Below, piece after piece: positions 49,746 through 59,459 of a stretch of 64,000 nucleotides of DNA (its first letter is position 1; each line of letters opens with the position of its first letter). The stretch spans positions 834,715 to 898,714 of the forward strand of contig KN805370.1 in assembly GCA_000818945.1 (NCBI GenBank), given 5' to 3'. This DNA comes from Schizochytrium sp. CCTCC M209059 (Eukaryota > Sar > Bigyra > Thraustochytrida > Thraustochytriidae). A program made the translations under genes and the position numbers. The notes under the pieces were generated by a model that did no database searches, was not told the origin of the DNA, and saw only the letters and a list, made by a program, of their open reading frames with translations.

Positions 49746-50173
49746 ATGCATCGCATACATGCTTTCCAAAGGCTCGTTTTCTATTTTACACGAGGATGAG
49801 CCGCAATCTTACAATTACATGGACAGTTTTGTCAACGGGCATTCAAGCTGATCAACAACGAGTCAAGACGAGGCGAGGCCAGCCAAATCAAATCAAGGCC
49901 AACTCCCTTTTCCCGAAAAGAGAAGAGGAACTAAGGAAGGATGAAGTTTTGCTTTGCTTTATTTTGATGAGAGAGTAGATGACGACGAAGGTGGACCAGA
50001 ATAACATCATGCAAAGCAAAAGCTTTTGCTCTTTTGACCAAGGTTTTTCTCATCAACACGTTTCAAGGTTCCGTGTTTTCAACGCAATCTTTTGCTCTTT
50101 GGTTCATGATCAAGCTAAGCTAAAGACTGCCGAGAGAAGAAAAGAGAGCGAGAGAGTGAGATAAAAGTATACT
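49746..50173. other. Convergent 3' region
   Basis: 3' flanks of the COA3-like and GrpE genes; no gene seen. Confidence 0.4.
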
Positions 50174-50911
50174 TTAAGAGGATGGGTTGTTGACGGTACC
50201 GACCTGAGCGGGGCGCAGAACGCGCTCCTTGAACTTGTAGCCCTTCTTGAGGACCTGAGCGATGGAGTTGTGCTTGAGCTCAGGGTTGGGCATCTGAAAA
50301 AAGGCCTCGTGCATGTGCGGGTCAAAGGGCTCGCCGGCCTCGCCAAAGCTAGAAATTCCGTTTGCAGCAAAGACTTTCGAAAGCTCCTTCTCGGTCATGC
50401 TAATGCCCTCGTAGAGCGACTTGAGGTGCGCGTTGGCGTCCTCGCCCTCGAGTGCCTCTTGTGGCACCGACTCGAGGGCGCGAGTGAGGTTGTCAGCCAC
50501 GTCGAGCAGCGACTTTGCGAACTTGGAGTTGGCGTAGGTCGTCCTGCTCTCAATGTCCTTTTGCGTGCGCTGACGGACGTTCTCCATCTCGGCAAGGGTG
50601 CGCAGCGTCTGGTCCTTGGCATCCTTGAGCTCCTCCTGAAGGGCGCTGACCTTGCCCTGGAGCTCCTCGAGCTCGGCGCCGGCGCCAGTTTGCTCCTCCT
50701 GCTGGGCCTGGCCCTCCGCCTGTGCTTCGGGCTTGGTCTCGGCGTCCTGCTGGGCGCCTTCCTCCGCCTTCTTCTCGCCCTCGGCGGCCTTGCCCTCGCC
50801 CGTCGCGAAGCCCCTGGCGCCCTGCAACACGAGCCTGCGCCTGCTCTCCGCCATCGACGGCGCGCCCAGCATGCGCGCGCCGCGCGCCGCCGCAAGAGAT
50901 CCGCGCAGCAT
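50174..50911 (-). CDS. GRPEL1: Mitochondrial GrpE nucleotide exchange factor
   Basis: A 245-aa co-chaperone that releases ADP from mitochondrial Hsp70 in import and folding. The presequence is about 1-40 (MLRGSLAAARGARML, Arg-rich). An Ala/Glu/Gln-rich linker comes next, then a long coiled-coil (LQEELKDAKDQTLRTLAEMENVRQR), the family helices (KFAKSLLDVADNLTRAL), and the beta-wing (FGEAGEPFDPHMHEAFFQMP, then VLKKGYKFKERVLRPAQV). The frame is open to 51154, but that part is Arg-rich low complexity; the ATG at 50911 is the likely start. Yeast Mge1 is the counterpart. Confidence 0.93.
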   Translation of the reverse strand: MLRGSLAAARGARMLGAPSMAESRRRLVLQGARGFATGEGKAAEGEKKAEEGAQQDAETKPEAQAEGQAQQEEQTGAGAELEELQGKVSALQEELKDAKDQTLRTLAEMENVRQRTQKDIESRTTYANSKFAKSLLDVADNLTRALESVPQEALEGEDANAHLKSLYEGISMTEKELSKVFAANGISSFGEAGEPFDPHMHEAFFQMPNPELKHNSIAQVLKKGYKFKERVLRPAQVGTVNNPSS

Positions 50912-51531
50912 CTTCTGTTTCCTCGCTGCCTCGCCGCTGGCCCTTCGCTGCCGCTCCGCTGTTCTCGCTGTGCTCGCCGCCGTCCACCTCGGCCTTCTCC
51001 TCGCTCTTCTTGCTCTTCTGCGGCGTCTTCTCCTCCTCCTCCTCCTTGCTCTTTTCTTGTGCTCGCTGCTCGCAGGTCCAGTCGCGGCAGCCTTCGCCCC
51101 TCTGCCCCCCCAGTTCCCCCGTTTCCCCGGGACCCGCCCCTCCGCGTCCGGCACCCCGGCCCTTAGGCGCCTCCTCAGGGGGGTACGCGGGGAGCGCCGC
51201 GACGCCGCGGCTTCGAGAACGAGAGCGCCGCCTTCAGGCCTTGTTAGCTTAGCGTACTAGTAGCTGCGCTCATCGTCGTCAACTTCGGCGAGGAAGACCT
51301 GCTCGACCCTCGGCGCCTGCGCTGCGGACGACGGCGGGCCCGCGTGGAGAAAGGAGGAGCGCGCGCGGGCTTCGCTCGCCCTCGGGCCCGAGGAGGGAGG
51401 AGAAGTCGCGGCGGTCTTAGGGGATCAATCGTCCACTTAGTGTGTCTTTTTTCCACTAGCAAGTAGGCAACTAGGCCTAGTACTAGGCCTAATCGTGAGT
51501 GGACGAGACCGCGACCGCGGCGTGAAGTTTT

Positions 51532-51566
<35 letters not shown>

Positions 51567-52862
51567 CTGCCCAAGCAAGCACTGCACTCTGCTCATGTAA
51601 GCTTTGCCCAAGCAAGCACTGCTCAGAAAGCACTGCGGTGCTTTGGGCAACCGGACAGCATGAGGGTGTATAGTACGATACGATGGGTATCATCGTCGTC
51701 ATCGTCACCATCAGAGTCATCGTGATCCTTGGAGACGGGATCGGCGTGGAGCACGAGATCGAGCGAGGCGCGATCTAAGGGCTAGAAATGGCTTGTCACG
51801 TGATGGGGTGGTTGAGGTATCTGTCAAGTCATATCATGGCATGTCTAGGCCTAGTCTCGTCGGGCATGTCGTGTTATGATCATGTCTTGGGCAGGTCTTT
51901 GGGAAAGGCCCACACCGACCGAGCTTGCGCGCGGCCCAATCGTGTCCTCAGGGGAGGGAGGAGGCCAGCACGTGCGGCCGCGTGGACTGCGCCTGCGGCG
52001 AGACGCTCGACCCTCATTCGGGAGCGAGTAATACGTGCGGCACGCATCAGTGCGGGTAGGAATAGATGAAGATGATACAGGTTTGCTTTAAGGAGTAGCA
52101 CGGTGGCACGTGCAACTTCGGATGACAAGCTCCTCTTTTGGGATGGAAGCGCGCGCCGAGAACGTGCGTCTCAACGCACACGACAGCAACAGCGAGCCTC
52201 AATCGAGAAAAGCGAGGACACGACGCGACACGGCGCTCATGGATGCCGCAATTGCAGCGACGAGAGAGGTCGGTGATGGTGACCTTTCTCAGCGCGGATC
52301 GCAAAAGCTGCGTCCATAAACCCACCCAAGTCCCTCCCACTCGTTCGACCATCCACTCCCGTGTCTAGCCAAGCCAAGCCAAGCCAAGCCAAGCCAAGCC
52401 AAGCGACATAGCGACTCTTACCTTGTTCTCCTGCTCTTGGTCTCGCCTTCCTTTGGGAAGTGGGGCGCGGCGCTGCGCGTGCAGGCGCGTGTCTGCGGCT
52501 GGGTTTGGGCCTCAGCCACCCCCCACAGCCTGCATGTGCCCCGGGGGCGGCGCACGTCCAAGTCATGGGCGAGCCACACACTGCTAGCTGCCTGCGGAGA
52601 CTCGGGCTCGCAGCGAGTCCGATGCCGAGAGTAGAGTGAGCGAATCGTGCTCGACCCGACAGCGCCCCCGAGGAAATCCGGGCAACGAGCAATCCGGAAA
52701 TACCAATCCCCAACGCTGCATGACGTAGACGTGACGAGGGAGAAACTTCTCTTCTCTGCTCTGCTCTTCTCCTTGTGGCGATTCGCTGTGTTTTGCTGGC
52801 GCCGCTGTCGCGCCTTGCCTTGAACATTCCCTAGGAGAATCAAATAAAAACAAGAGGAGAGA
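50912..52862. other. Intergenic region of about 1.95 kb
   Basis: GC-rich GrpE promoter region, a GCAA run (51530-51567), CTAGGCCTAG palindromes (51471-51491 and 51845-51854), an AGCCA pentamer run (52367-52404), then the leader of the EGF/7TM gene. No convincing coding sequence on either strand. Confidence 0.4.
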
Positions 52863-54131
52863 ATGACGAGCACGCAGCATGATGGTATCTGTGGCGAGAG
52901 CCACGCTTTTTTGCCCATGTACATGAACCAGGACTTCTCACCGCCATCGTGGTGGTTCGGTGACAACGTTTGCGGCAACGGCTTCTGCTCGGCGTCTGGC
53001 GTCTGCGAGTGCGATGCAGGCTGGTCAGACCTCAGCAGCTTCATCGATGCAGAAGGAATCCGGTGTGACGTGAATGAGATTGCAATCAAGCTGCTCTGGG
53101 CGTACAATCTTGGATTCTCGGCCTTTAAGATTTGGCGCAGCAGACAAGGTATTCGGGACAAGGCGAAACAACATCAGATGCTCGTTGAGCGCGCCAAAAA
53201 GCATGGAGAAACATACACATTGTGGCAAAACAAGGGGTACTTGGCCCTTCTCGTCGCTTTGTTTGTGTGTCAACCTGGCGTGTGGCTCGTGGGCCTGCTG
53301 CATATTGCCTCTTCGGACCAGCGCGTTGGAAAGACCTGGGCGGTCACCATCTTTTTTCTGATCGCAAAGCTTGGCTTTTACCTCGCAGCGCACTTTTTCC
53401 AGCCGCAGCTGCTCTCAAATATTTTACGGGGCGCCAAGGGATCCCTCTCCCGCAAGATTGTGCGCCCGGTGCGTCTTTGGGGTCGCATCAATGTGTTTAC
53501 AGCGTGTATCGTTGGTGCGCTGCCGCTGGTGCCCCTCATTGTGTCCCAGGTAGACCTTGCCATTGACCAAGACGCGCTGACACAAGGAATATACTCCGGC
53601 TACATGGCTGGTATTGTCTTCCTCATGTTTCTCTACGGCACTCAGGCTTTCGTGATCCTCTCACGATTCAATGCTGCCTTTTCGTCGGACCTGACAAAGC
53701 AGAGCGACCAATATCGTCAGCTCAAGCGGCGTGTGACGCGATTTCAGCGGCGGGCATACACGCATGCAATTTTCCAGGCAATTGTCTACACGGCTTACTT
53801 CGCGAGCCCATTTCTCGTGAACAAGTTCGATTACTTTCTTCCTTTGAGCTGGCTCGTATTTCACATCATGACTAAAGAGCTAGGTGTGTCGACGCTGGCT
53901 GTCGAGCGATCGAGCAGCTCCGGCAAATCGCCAAGTCCGGGCCCAAGTACCGGCCAGGAGTCGCCAAATGTGCCCTCGTATTCCTCGTCGCAGCCCAACT
54001 CGCGACTCAGTTTTGCCACCTCGCCTTCTATGTTTACTGCCAAAGACGAGTCTTTTGCCATGACTTCTCCGGCTCGATCCTTTGACTTTGCTCCCCTCGA
54101 AAGCCCGCGCGCGTTGAAGCCTTCGATTTAA
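52863..54131 (+). CDS. EGF-like / seven-TM orphan membrane protein
   Basis: A 422-aa protein of unknown function. The N-terminus (about 30-68) carries a cysteine-rich segment (GNGFCSASGVCECDAGWSD) like an EGF or tenascin-type module, with a further Cys before the first helix. There is no obvious signal peptide; the first 20 residues are polar. Seven hydrophobic segments follow at about 76-95, 125-150, 159-180, 208-230, 243-268, 300-320 and 324-341, so the topology is GPCR-like, with an outside N-terminus. A Ser/Pro-rich cytoplasmic tail (345-422) has many SP sites. I see no family motif such as DRY or NPxxY. An orphan receptor is possible; a transporter or rhomboid-like fold is not excluded. 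ATG at 52863. Confidence 0.55.
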   Translation: MTSTQHDGICGESHAFLPMYMNQDFSPPSWWFGDNVCGNGFCSASGVCECDAGWSDLSSFIDAEGIRCDVNEIAIKLLWAYNLGFSAFKIWRSRQGIRDKAKQHQMLVERAKKHGETYTLWQNKGYLALLVALFVCQPGVWLVGLLHIASSDQRVGKTWAVTIFFLIAKLGFYLAAHFFQPQLLSNILRGAKGSLSRKIVRPVRLWGRINVFTACIVGALPLVPLIVSQVDLAIDQDALTQGIYSGYMAGIVFLMFLYGTQAFVILSRFNAAFSSDLTKQSDQYRQLKRRVTRFQRRAYTHAIFQAIVYTAYFASPFLVNKFDYFLPLSWLVFHIMTKELGVSTLAVERSSSSGKSPSPGPSTGQESPNVPSYSSSQPNSRLSFATSPSMFTAKDESFAMTSPARSFDFAPLESPRALKPSI

Positions 54132-54526
54132 TTTCGATACACTTTTGATCTGATCATTGATTCTTGCAACATTTTGTGCTGCTCTGCTTTGCTTTTGCTT
54201 TTGCTTTTGCTTTTGCTTTTGCTTTTGCTTTGCTTTGCTCGTGCACAACCGTTTTTTGTCTCTTCTGAACAGCAACACGGAACTCGTCGTTGCAAGCATC
54301 GATTGATTGACGGTGAGCACGAGCTTTCTTTGCGTGTCTCGCCGTATCAGCTTGCTCGCCAACCCATCGTAGTAGTAGTAGTTGTTGTTGTTGTTGTAGG
54401 TCTAGGCCTAGGCCCTAGGCCTAGGAATCGTCAAAGTAATAAATTAGCTTGCACCAATCTCGTCGAATACCAAGACCAGTAGAAAACCTGCATTTCCGTA
54501 ACGAAACAGAATCGGACGTCGCAACC
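54132..54526. other. Intergenic region with hexanucleotide repeat and palindromes
   Basis: (TTTTGC)n at about 54187-54237, GTA/GTT triplet runs (54369-54397) and a double CTAGGCCTAG palindrome (54401-54425), about 100 bp before the TMEM115 start. Confidence 0.5.
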
Positions 54527-55845
54527 ATGGCACTGCGCAGGGTCGCCGAAGTGGCGCGCGGTGCGCCAGGCAGCACAGCCGTGGCCGCCGTTTGTACCCT
54601 GGGGAGCCTGTACGCGGCCGTCGCCATGGAGAGCGAGCCAAGTGCGAACAACGTGGCGCTTGTCGCGAGCAACACGCTGCTCATGAACTGGTATCTGTGG
54701 ACGCTGCTAACGGGCCACCTCGTGGACGCAGCGCTGCTCAAGGTAGGTACCACATTGCTCTCCAGAGAAAGAGAGTGCTGGAGGGCGCCAACCGTCGACG
54801 GTAAATTTTCGAAGGCTGAAATGGTGACTAACGCTCGACTCAATGCCAGGCGCTCGTCTTCTTGCCGGCCATTTGCATTTTGAGCGTCAAGCTCGAAAGG
54901 ACCTTTGGGCTCCGCGGCCTTGTGGTGTACATTGTAACATCATGTGTAATGGTGAGCGTTCTGGTGGTGATTATGCTACTTTGCGAGCTGCCAGTGCGAG
55001 GAATTTATTACTTTTACAATGCGACATTTTACGGCCACACGGGACTGGTTGTGTCTCTACTGGTCGGTAATGTTCGCGCAAATATCGAAGACCAACTCGG
55101 TCCTTTGCGCGTCAAGTCGCGAGTGGTTGTCTTTCCCGCTGTACTTGTTTACTCTTTCCTTGCCTTTGTAGATGATGCAATGCACGAAAAGGGCGATGGA
55201 AAATGGACTCACGATGTTGCTTTCGCACTCTTTGCCTTTCCCGTCAGCTTTACGCTACTTAAACTGTTCGACTTTGCTGACCGCAACGCAGACGCCATTT
55301 TCCCACCGCGTGTCGCATTCACCGACGACCCCTTTACGCTTGATGCGTTCTTCCCGCAGCCCATGCGGCCCATCGTCCGCGCGTTTGGCATTCTATTTGA
55401 GAATGTCGCCTTTCGTCTTTGTGGAAAATGCTATCGGCGACAGCCCGAGCGATCTGGTTTCGCGGATGCGCAGCGCGCCGCTGCTGCTGCTGCGCCGCGT
55501 CCCAACGAGGATCTCGAGGGCTGGGGTGCGACCAGAAGCTCGATGCCAGCAGACAAGGGCCGCCTTGGGGCGCGCAAGATTACCAATCCGATTGCAGAGC
55601 GAAGGCGACTCCGTGCCTTGCAGGCACTTGATCAAAAGCTGGCTCAGATTTCACGTGAGCCGGAAGTCTCCTTTGCGAGTGATGACGAGGACGATCACGA
55701 CGACATTGATCGCAACACAGCCTCTAAAGCCGGCGAAGAGGGAACTTTGACGAAGGAGAAGAAGGACAGCAGCAAGGGCCACGAGGCTTTGATGGAGGAT
55801 GGTACAGTAAAAGCAGATCCAGCTTCGTCTCTTTCTTCGGACTGA
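54527..55845 (+). CDS. TMEM115: TMEM115-like rhomboid-fold Golgi protein (2 exons)
   Basis: Exons 54527-54742 and 54850-55845 give 403 aa, against 351 in human. The 107-bp intron begins GTAGGT and ends CCAG, phase 0. TMEM115 is a rhomboid-like Golgi protein involved in retrograde transport. Seen: several N-terminal TM helices (about 14-33, 43-70, 72-90, 100-125), a GHTGLVVSLLVG core matching the conserved Gly-rich helix, then a conserved cytoplasmic segment, DDPFTLDAFFPQPMRPIV, and near the C-terminus AERRRLRALQALDQKL, which matches human AERRRQLALKALNERL. No catalytic Ser/His pair is evident. An acidic, Ser-rich tail follows. The ATG at 54527 is in an ACCATGG context. Confidence 0.88.
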
Positions 55846-56462
55846 AGAGTGGCTGAGCCGAGTATTCTTGTAACGTCGGATCAATGTGAGAGTCTCTGAT
55901 TGCGTGCGCTCGAGACTTGGTTGTTAATGAGGCAATCTTATACAGATGAATATGAACTGAAAGCCGAGCGATTATGTTTCTTTCTCCTTGACATCACAGG
56001 GACCATTTGTTTGTTTATGATGTCATGTTTCTCACCAAGAAAAAAGACGTCATTGGTTGAGGGAGATCAAGTTTATCCCCCTTGCCGCGTTGGATGTGAA
56101 AAAGGGACCAGGAAAAAGTTGAAGTCGACGTCTCATGAAAATAGAAAACAAAAGTAGAAAGCTACATGATATATATTCGAGCGAGCGATGAAATAAGTGC
56201 TCTTGAGTCGACAAAGAGAAGGCGTCCGTTCATGTCGGTCTAAAGAGTTTGCAAACCCACGGATTTTCCCAAATTTCTTGCTTATCAAGAGAATGCGCAA
56301 TGCCTGCGGAGAATGACAATTGAAAGCTATCGAGCTGAACGCTGTAAGGTGCCAGCGAAAAACACGTCAGACAGACACTCAAGAGGGTAAAGAAAGAGTT
56401 GACTCAAGCGTAAAGCAGCATGTGCTGGTGGACCACCTGAGCTGGGTACATGTGCGCATGAA
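55846..56462. other. Convergent 3' region
   Basis: 3' flanks of TMEM115 and the RING gene. AT-richer; no gene seen. Confidence 0.4.
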
Positions 56463-57539
56463 TTAGGCACGCGAAAGACTTCTAGACGAGGACGCAAGAG
56501 GTCTGCGGGCCTCGTCGTCCGCCTCATCGAAATCGCTCGCATTCAGGCTGCCAGCTTCGAGATCAACGGTGGAGCTCTCGTTGTCTCCCTCGGCTTCACT
56601 TCCATCGATGCGACCGCGGCAAATGGGGCACGAGGCGTTGACCTTGAGCCAGCCGTCGACGCAAGAGGCATGAAAATGATGTCGGGCATCGCACGGGAGA
56701 AAGCGAACGTCTTGGTCTGTCTCGTAGCTGGAGAGACAAATGACGCATTGCGGATCAGCTTCGTCTTGAATCAGGCCCTGGTGATACTTTTTCAAAGGTA
56801 ACGAGTCAATAGCGTCCTGCGTCGCACCCTTATTGAGACCAGCCTCATTTTGCTCGATAAAACGCGAAAGCAGACGAATCACGCAGGGGAGGCAAAAACA
56901 GAGGAAGGGCAGCATGAGGACGATAATGATACAAGGCAAGAGGAAGTAGCAGTAGCCAATAATGACGAGCCAGAAGCAGAGCGTGAGCAGGGCCGGCGCC
57001 GAGTCGGAACAGTCCGAGGCACCTTGCAGCCAGACCTGGCCCATGATGAGCCAGCCGAGCGCAAAGTTTTCCAGCGGTTTGCGAAGAGATTCGGCCATTC
57101 TCCTTTGGCGCGACATTTCCGACACTTCCTCGGTTGGCTCAAAGTAAATGGTCCACGAGACGGCGAGCGCTGCGAGCAGCGTCAGCGCATAGCAAAAGGC
57201 CCAGAAAGCAAGTGGCTGGTTGCACGATTCGGTTTTCGCTGTGATGGGCACCATGATGAGCGCGGCCAGAGCAGGCGGGAGCTGCATCGCAGTTTGCAAG
57301 ACAACCAGGGCGTAATTTCCCCTCGTGGATCCGTCGGGGCCGACTTGCGTTCGGGAGAGTCTCTGGGAGACGCCGTCCTGAATCACGTTAATGCGAACGT
57401 TGCGTGTGTTTGAGGCCCCGATAGAGCTGCCTCTAGAGCTTGCGCTCTGCACCGAGTCGGCGGACCCGACGCGACGGATGATGGGCGACGCCTCATTCTC
57501 CTCATTCTGTGCCTCGCGATTGGGCACAGGGTCGTACAT
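56463..57539 (-). CDS. Four-TM RING-H2 E3 ubiquitin ligase
   Basis: A 358-aa protein. The N-terminal 70 residues are Ser/Asn/Glu-rich. Four or so TM helices lie at about 78-100, 108-132, 152-165 and 180-222 (the last a double-length hydrophobic stretch). A RING-H2 domain spans about 267-312: CVICLSSYETDQDV, HHFHASCVDGWL, SCPICRG, giving C3H2C3 zinc ligands. The tail is acidic and ends in SRSLSRA. The layout matches plant- and protist-type membrane RING ligases that act at ER, vacuole or endosomes; the substrate is unknown. True ATG at 57539. It follows the CDF gene on the same strand. Confidence 0.82.
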   Translation of the reverse strand: MYDPVPNREAQNEENEASPIIRRVGSADSVQSASSRGSSIGASNTRNVRINVIQDGVSQRLSRTQVGPDGSTRGNYALVVLQTAMQLPPALAALIMVPITAKTESCNQPLAFWAFCYALTLLAALAVSWTIYFEPTEEVSEMSRQRRMAESLRKPLENFALGWLIMGQVWLQGASDCSDSAPALLTLCFWLVIIGYCYFLLPCIIIVLMLPFLCFCLPCVIRLLSRFIEQNEAGLNKGATQDAIDSLPLKKYHQGLIQDEADPQCVICLSSYETDQDVRFLPCDARHHFHASCVDGWLKVNASCPICRGRIDGSEAEGDNESSTVDLEAGSLNASDFDEADDEARRPLASSSRSLSRA

Positions 57540-58328
57540 TGCGCGAGCACGGCGTGGTCAATGGCAATAATGCGATGATGTGCCTCTGCGTCTGCGTCGT
57601 CCACGTCTACGTGCGCGACGTGGACGCACGACCCTTTCTGCGTGCGTCTGCGAGGGTCGGTGCTTGGGTGGGTAGGATCGGCCCCGTGTACGCACGAAAC
57701 GAAGATGTAGATGGTGTCCAGGCGTGCCTTTTGGCCTTGCTGTTCCGCACCGCGAGAACTACAGGTTCACTGGCACCCCTTCGCTCGGCCCTTTACGCCG
57801 CACGCGTTTGCAAGCGCCCCGCGCGTCTCCCACGAGCCGCGTGGGAGTGGGATTCGTGCTTTAGCCCTGCGCTACACCAGCTCGCCGACTCACCTCACAT
57901 CAACAGGCAGTTCTTTTGTTTCCATTTTCCTGTGCAACAGCTACAAATTGTCGTAGGACCTACTACGAAACCTTGGTGGCAGATAAGGTCTGGGTTCGCC
58001 ACGGAGGACAGAGTTGAAGATTGCTGCCGTTGCTTATAGGTCAAGGCCTAGGCCGGATTTTCTTGCTTGAGTGCGCATGGGATACGTAGCTTTTCGGACG
58101 CCAACTCTCTCTTCATTATGAAGAAAAGAAATTATTGGCTGAGGAACTCCTGTGGACACATTGTCTCGTCAAGCAGCCTCGCAAACAACATGGAAAGAAT
58201 GTAGATTCGAAACGCGAAAGAAGGCATGGTGTGGTACACGGTCTCTTCTACAAAAGAAAAAGAAAAGAAGAAAAAGAGGCAAGATAAGGAATGCTCAATT
58301 TCATGCAACGTCTGTTGAAAAAGCTTAC
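57540..58328. other. Intergenic region, possible CDF last exon
   Basis: RING-gene promoter region with an AGGCCTAGGCC palindrome (58044-58054). On the minus strand an acceptor CCACAG precedes a short open stretch (58149-58132) that could be a last exon of the CDF gene. Confidence 0.4.
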
Positions 58329-59459
58329 TCATACATGATCCTTGTTGATCTGAACCGTGACGTGATGAGAAAAGGAGGAAAGGATCGAGTGAATGTGCAG
58401 CAGCAACGACCCCTCGTCCGCTCCATCGCGTGCGCGAACATGTAGCGTTGTGACGGGAATATTGGGTGCATACTCCCAGACGTGATCCTTGTGACACTCG
58501 AGAACGCCCGACATGGCAGATATTTCGCGAATACTCTTATCAAGGGCAATGCGAGGCCCGTAAGGGGCAACCTGAAGCAGCATCCGGCCAGACGACACCA
58601 AGAGCGGTGCCGATGAACGCATGATGACGAGACTAATAATCACCGCAGCGAGCGGATCTGCTGCCTTCCAGCCGCTTCTGCGAGCCATGATGGCACTACA
58701 GATGACTCCAAGCGAGTTTAGCACGTCGCAAACCGCATGCAGAACGACGCCCTGCAGATTGAGCATCCGCGCTGATCTCGTAGACTCTTCGTCAATGGGT
58801 CTCGACGTGCTCCCCGCAGAAGCTGCGGAAGATTCGTATCGTCGAAAGGCCCCAGTCGTTCCGCTAAAGCCACCAAACGCTGGACCCGCATGGCGTGCAC
58901 CCTTTCGTGAGGGTGAAGCGGTGCGAGTGCTCCATGCCAACAGAGCGAGGCCCAGCAGGTTGACCAAGAGGCCAGCAGACGCCACGACGAGGACATGATC
59001 CTGGTGAGCGTGATGATGAAGGTACCCGTGGCCAACAACGCCGAGACTAGCCTTGCCCTCCATTTCGGCTTCAAGGCTTTCCTCGTGGGGATCCCCTGCG
59101 TGATCTTGGGCGAGGCCATGGCTGTGCGCGACGCCGAGAAATTGGTGCAGTCCCTCGACAACGATGAAGACCGCGACAAAGCACATGAAGACCGCGTTTG
59201 TGAAAGCTGCCAAGACGTGCACCCGGTCATGTCCGAAGCAAGCCTCGACCGACGGCGGGTCCCTGCCGGCCCGGAGCGCGGCCAGCGCGAGTGCCACGCC
59301 GAAGCAGTTTATCCCGAGATGGGCCCCATCCGAGACGAGCCCGAGCGAGCCCGCGTAGAGGCCGTAGCCCACTTCCACGACGAGCAGCGCCAGGTTGAGT
59401 GCGCCGTAGAGCGCCAGCGGTCGCGCGCCCGCCGGCAGCTCGTCGAGTGCCGCGCGCAT
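58329..59459 (-). CDS. Cation diffusion facilitator, zinc-transporter-like
   Basis: A 376-aa CDF (SLC30/ZnT-type) antiporter that would move zinc out of the cytosol. Six TM helices: about 14-30, 40-62, 78-103 (with HDRVHVLAAF), 156-180, 231-258 and 268-290. A His-rich loop lies between TM3 and TM4 (HSHGLAQDHAGDPH, then HGYLHHHAHQDH). A cytoplasmic C-terminal domain starts at about 290. The metal site in TM5 is intact (H241-A-V-C-D245). In TM2 the usual HxxxD is H47-L-G-I-N51. ZnT5/7-type proteins are the closest layout I can name. The frame starts at a GTG at 59489; the ATG at 59459 is preferred. The stop used is TGA at 58329, after HVTVQINKDHV. A splice at GTATGA to CCACAG would instead add a five-residue end. 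Confidence 0.85.
   Translation of the reverse strand: MRAALDELPAGARPLALYGALNLALLVVEVGYGLYAGSLGLVSDGAHLGINCFGVALALAALRAGRDPPSVEACFGHDRVHVLAAFTNAVFMCFVAVFIVVEGLHQFLGVAHSHGLAQDHAGDPHEESLEAEMEGKASLGVVGHGYLHHHAHQDHVLVVASAGLLVNLLGLALLAWSTRTASPSRKGARHAGPAFGGFSGTTGAFRRYESSAASAGSTSRPIDEESTRSARMLNLQGVVLHAVCDVLNSLGVICSAIMARRSGWKAADPLAAVIISLVIMRSSAPLLVSSGRMLLQVAPYGPRIALDKSIREISAMSGVLECHKDHVWEYAPNIPVTTLHVRARDGADEGSLLLHIHSILSSFSHHVTVQINKDHV

Noticed and set aside
51244..51720. 158-codon minus-strand frame
   Set aside because: Crosses a CAAG run (Leu-Ala-Cys-Leu repeats) and shows no conserved segment.
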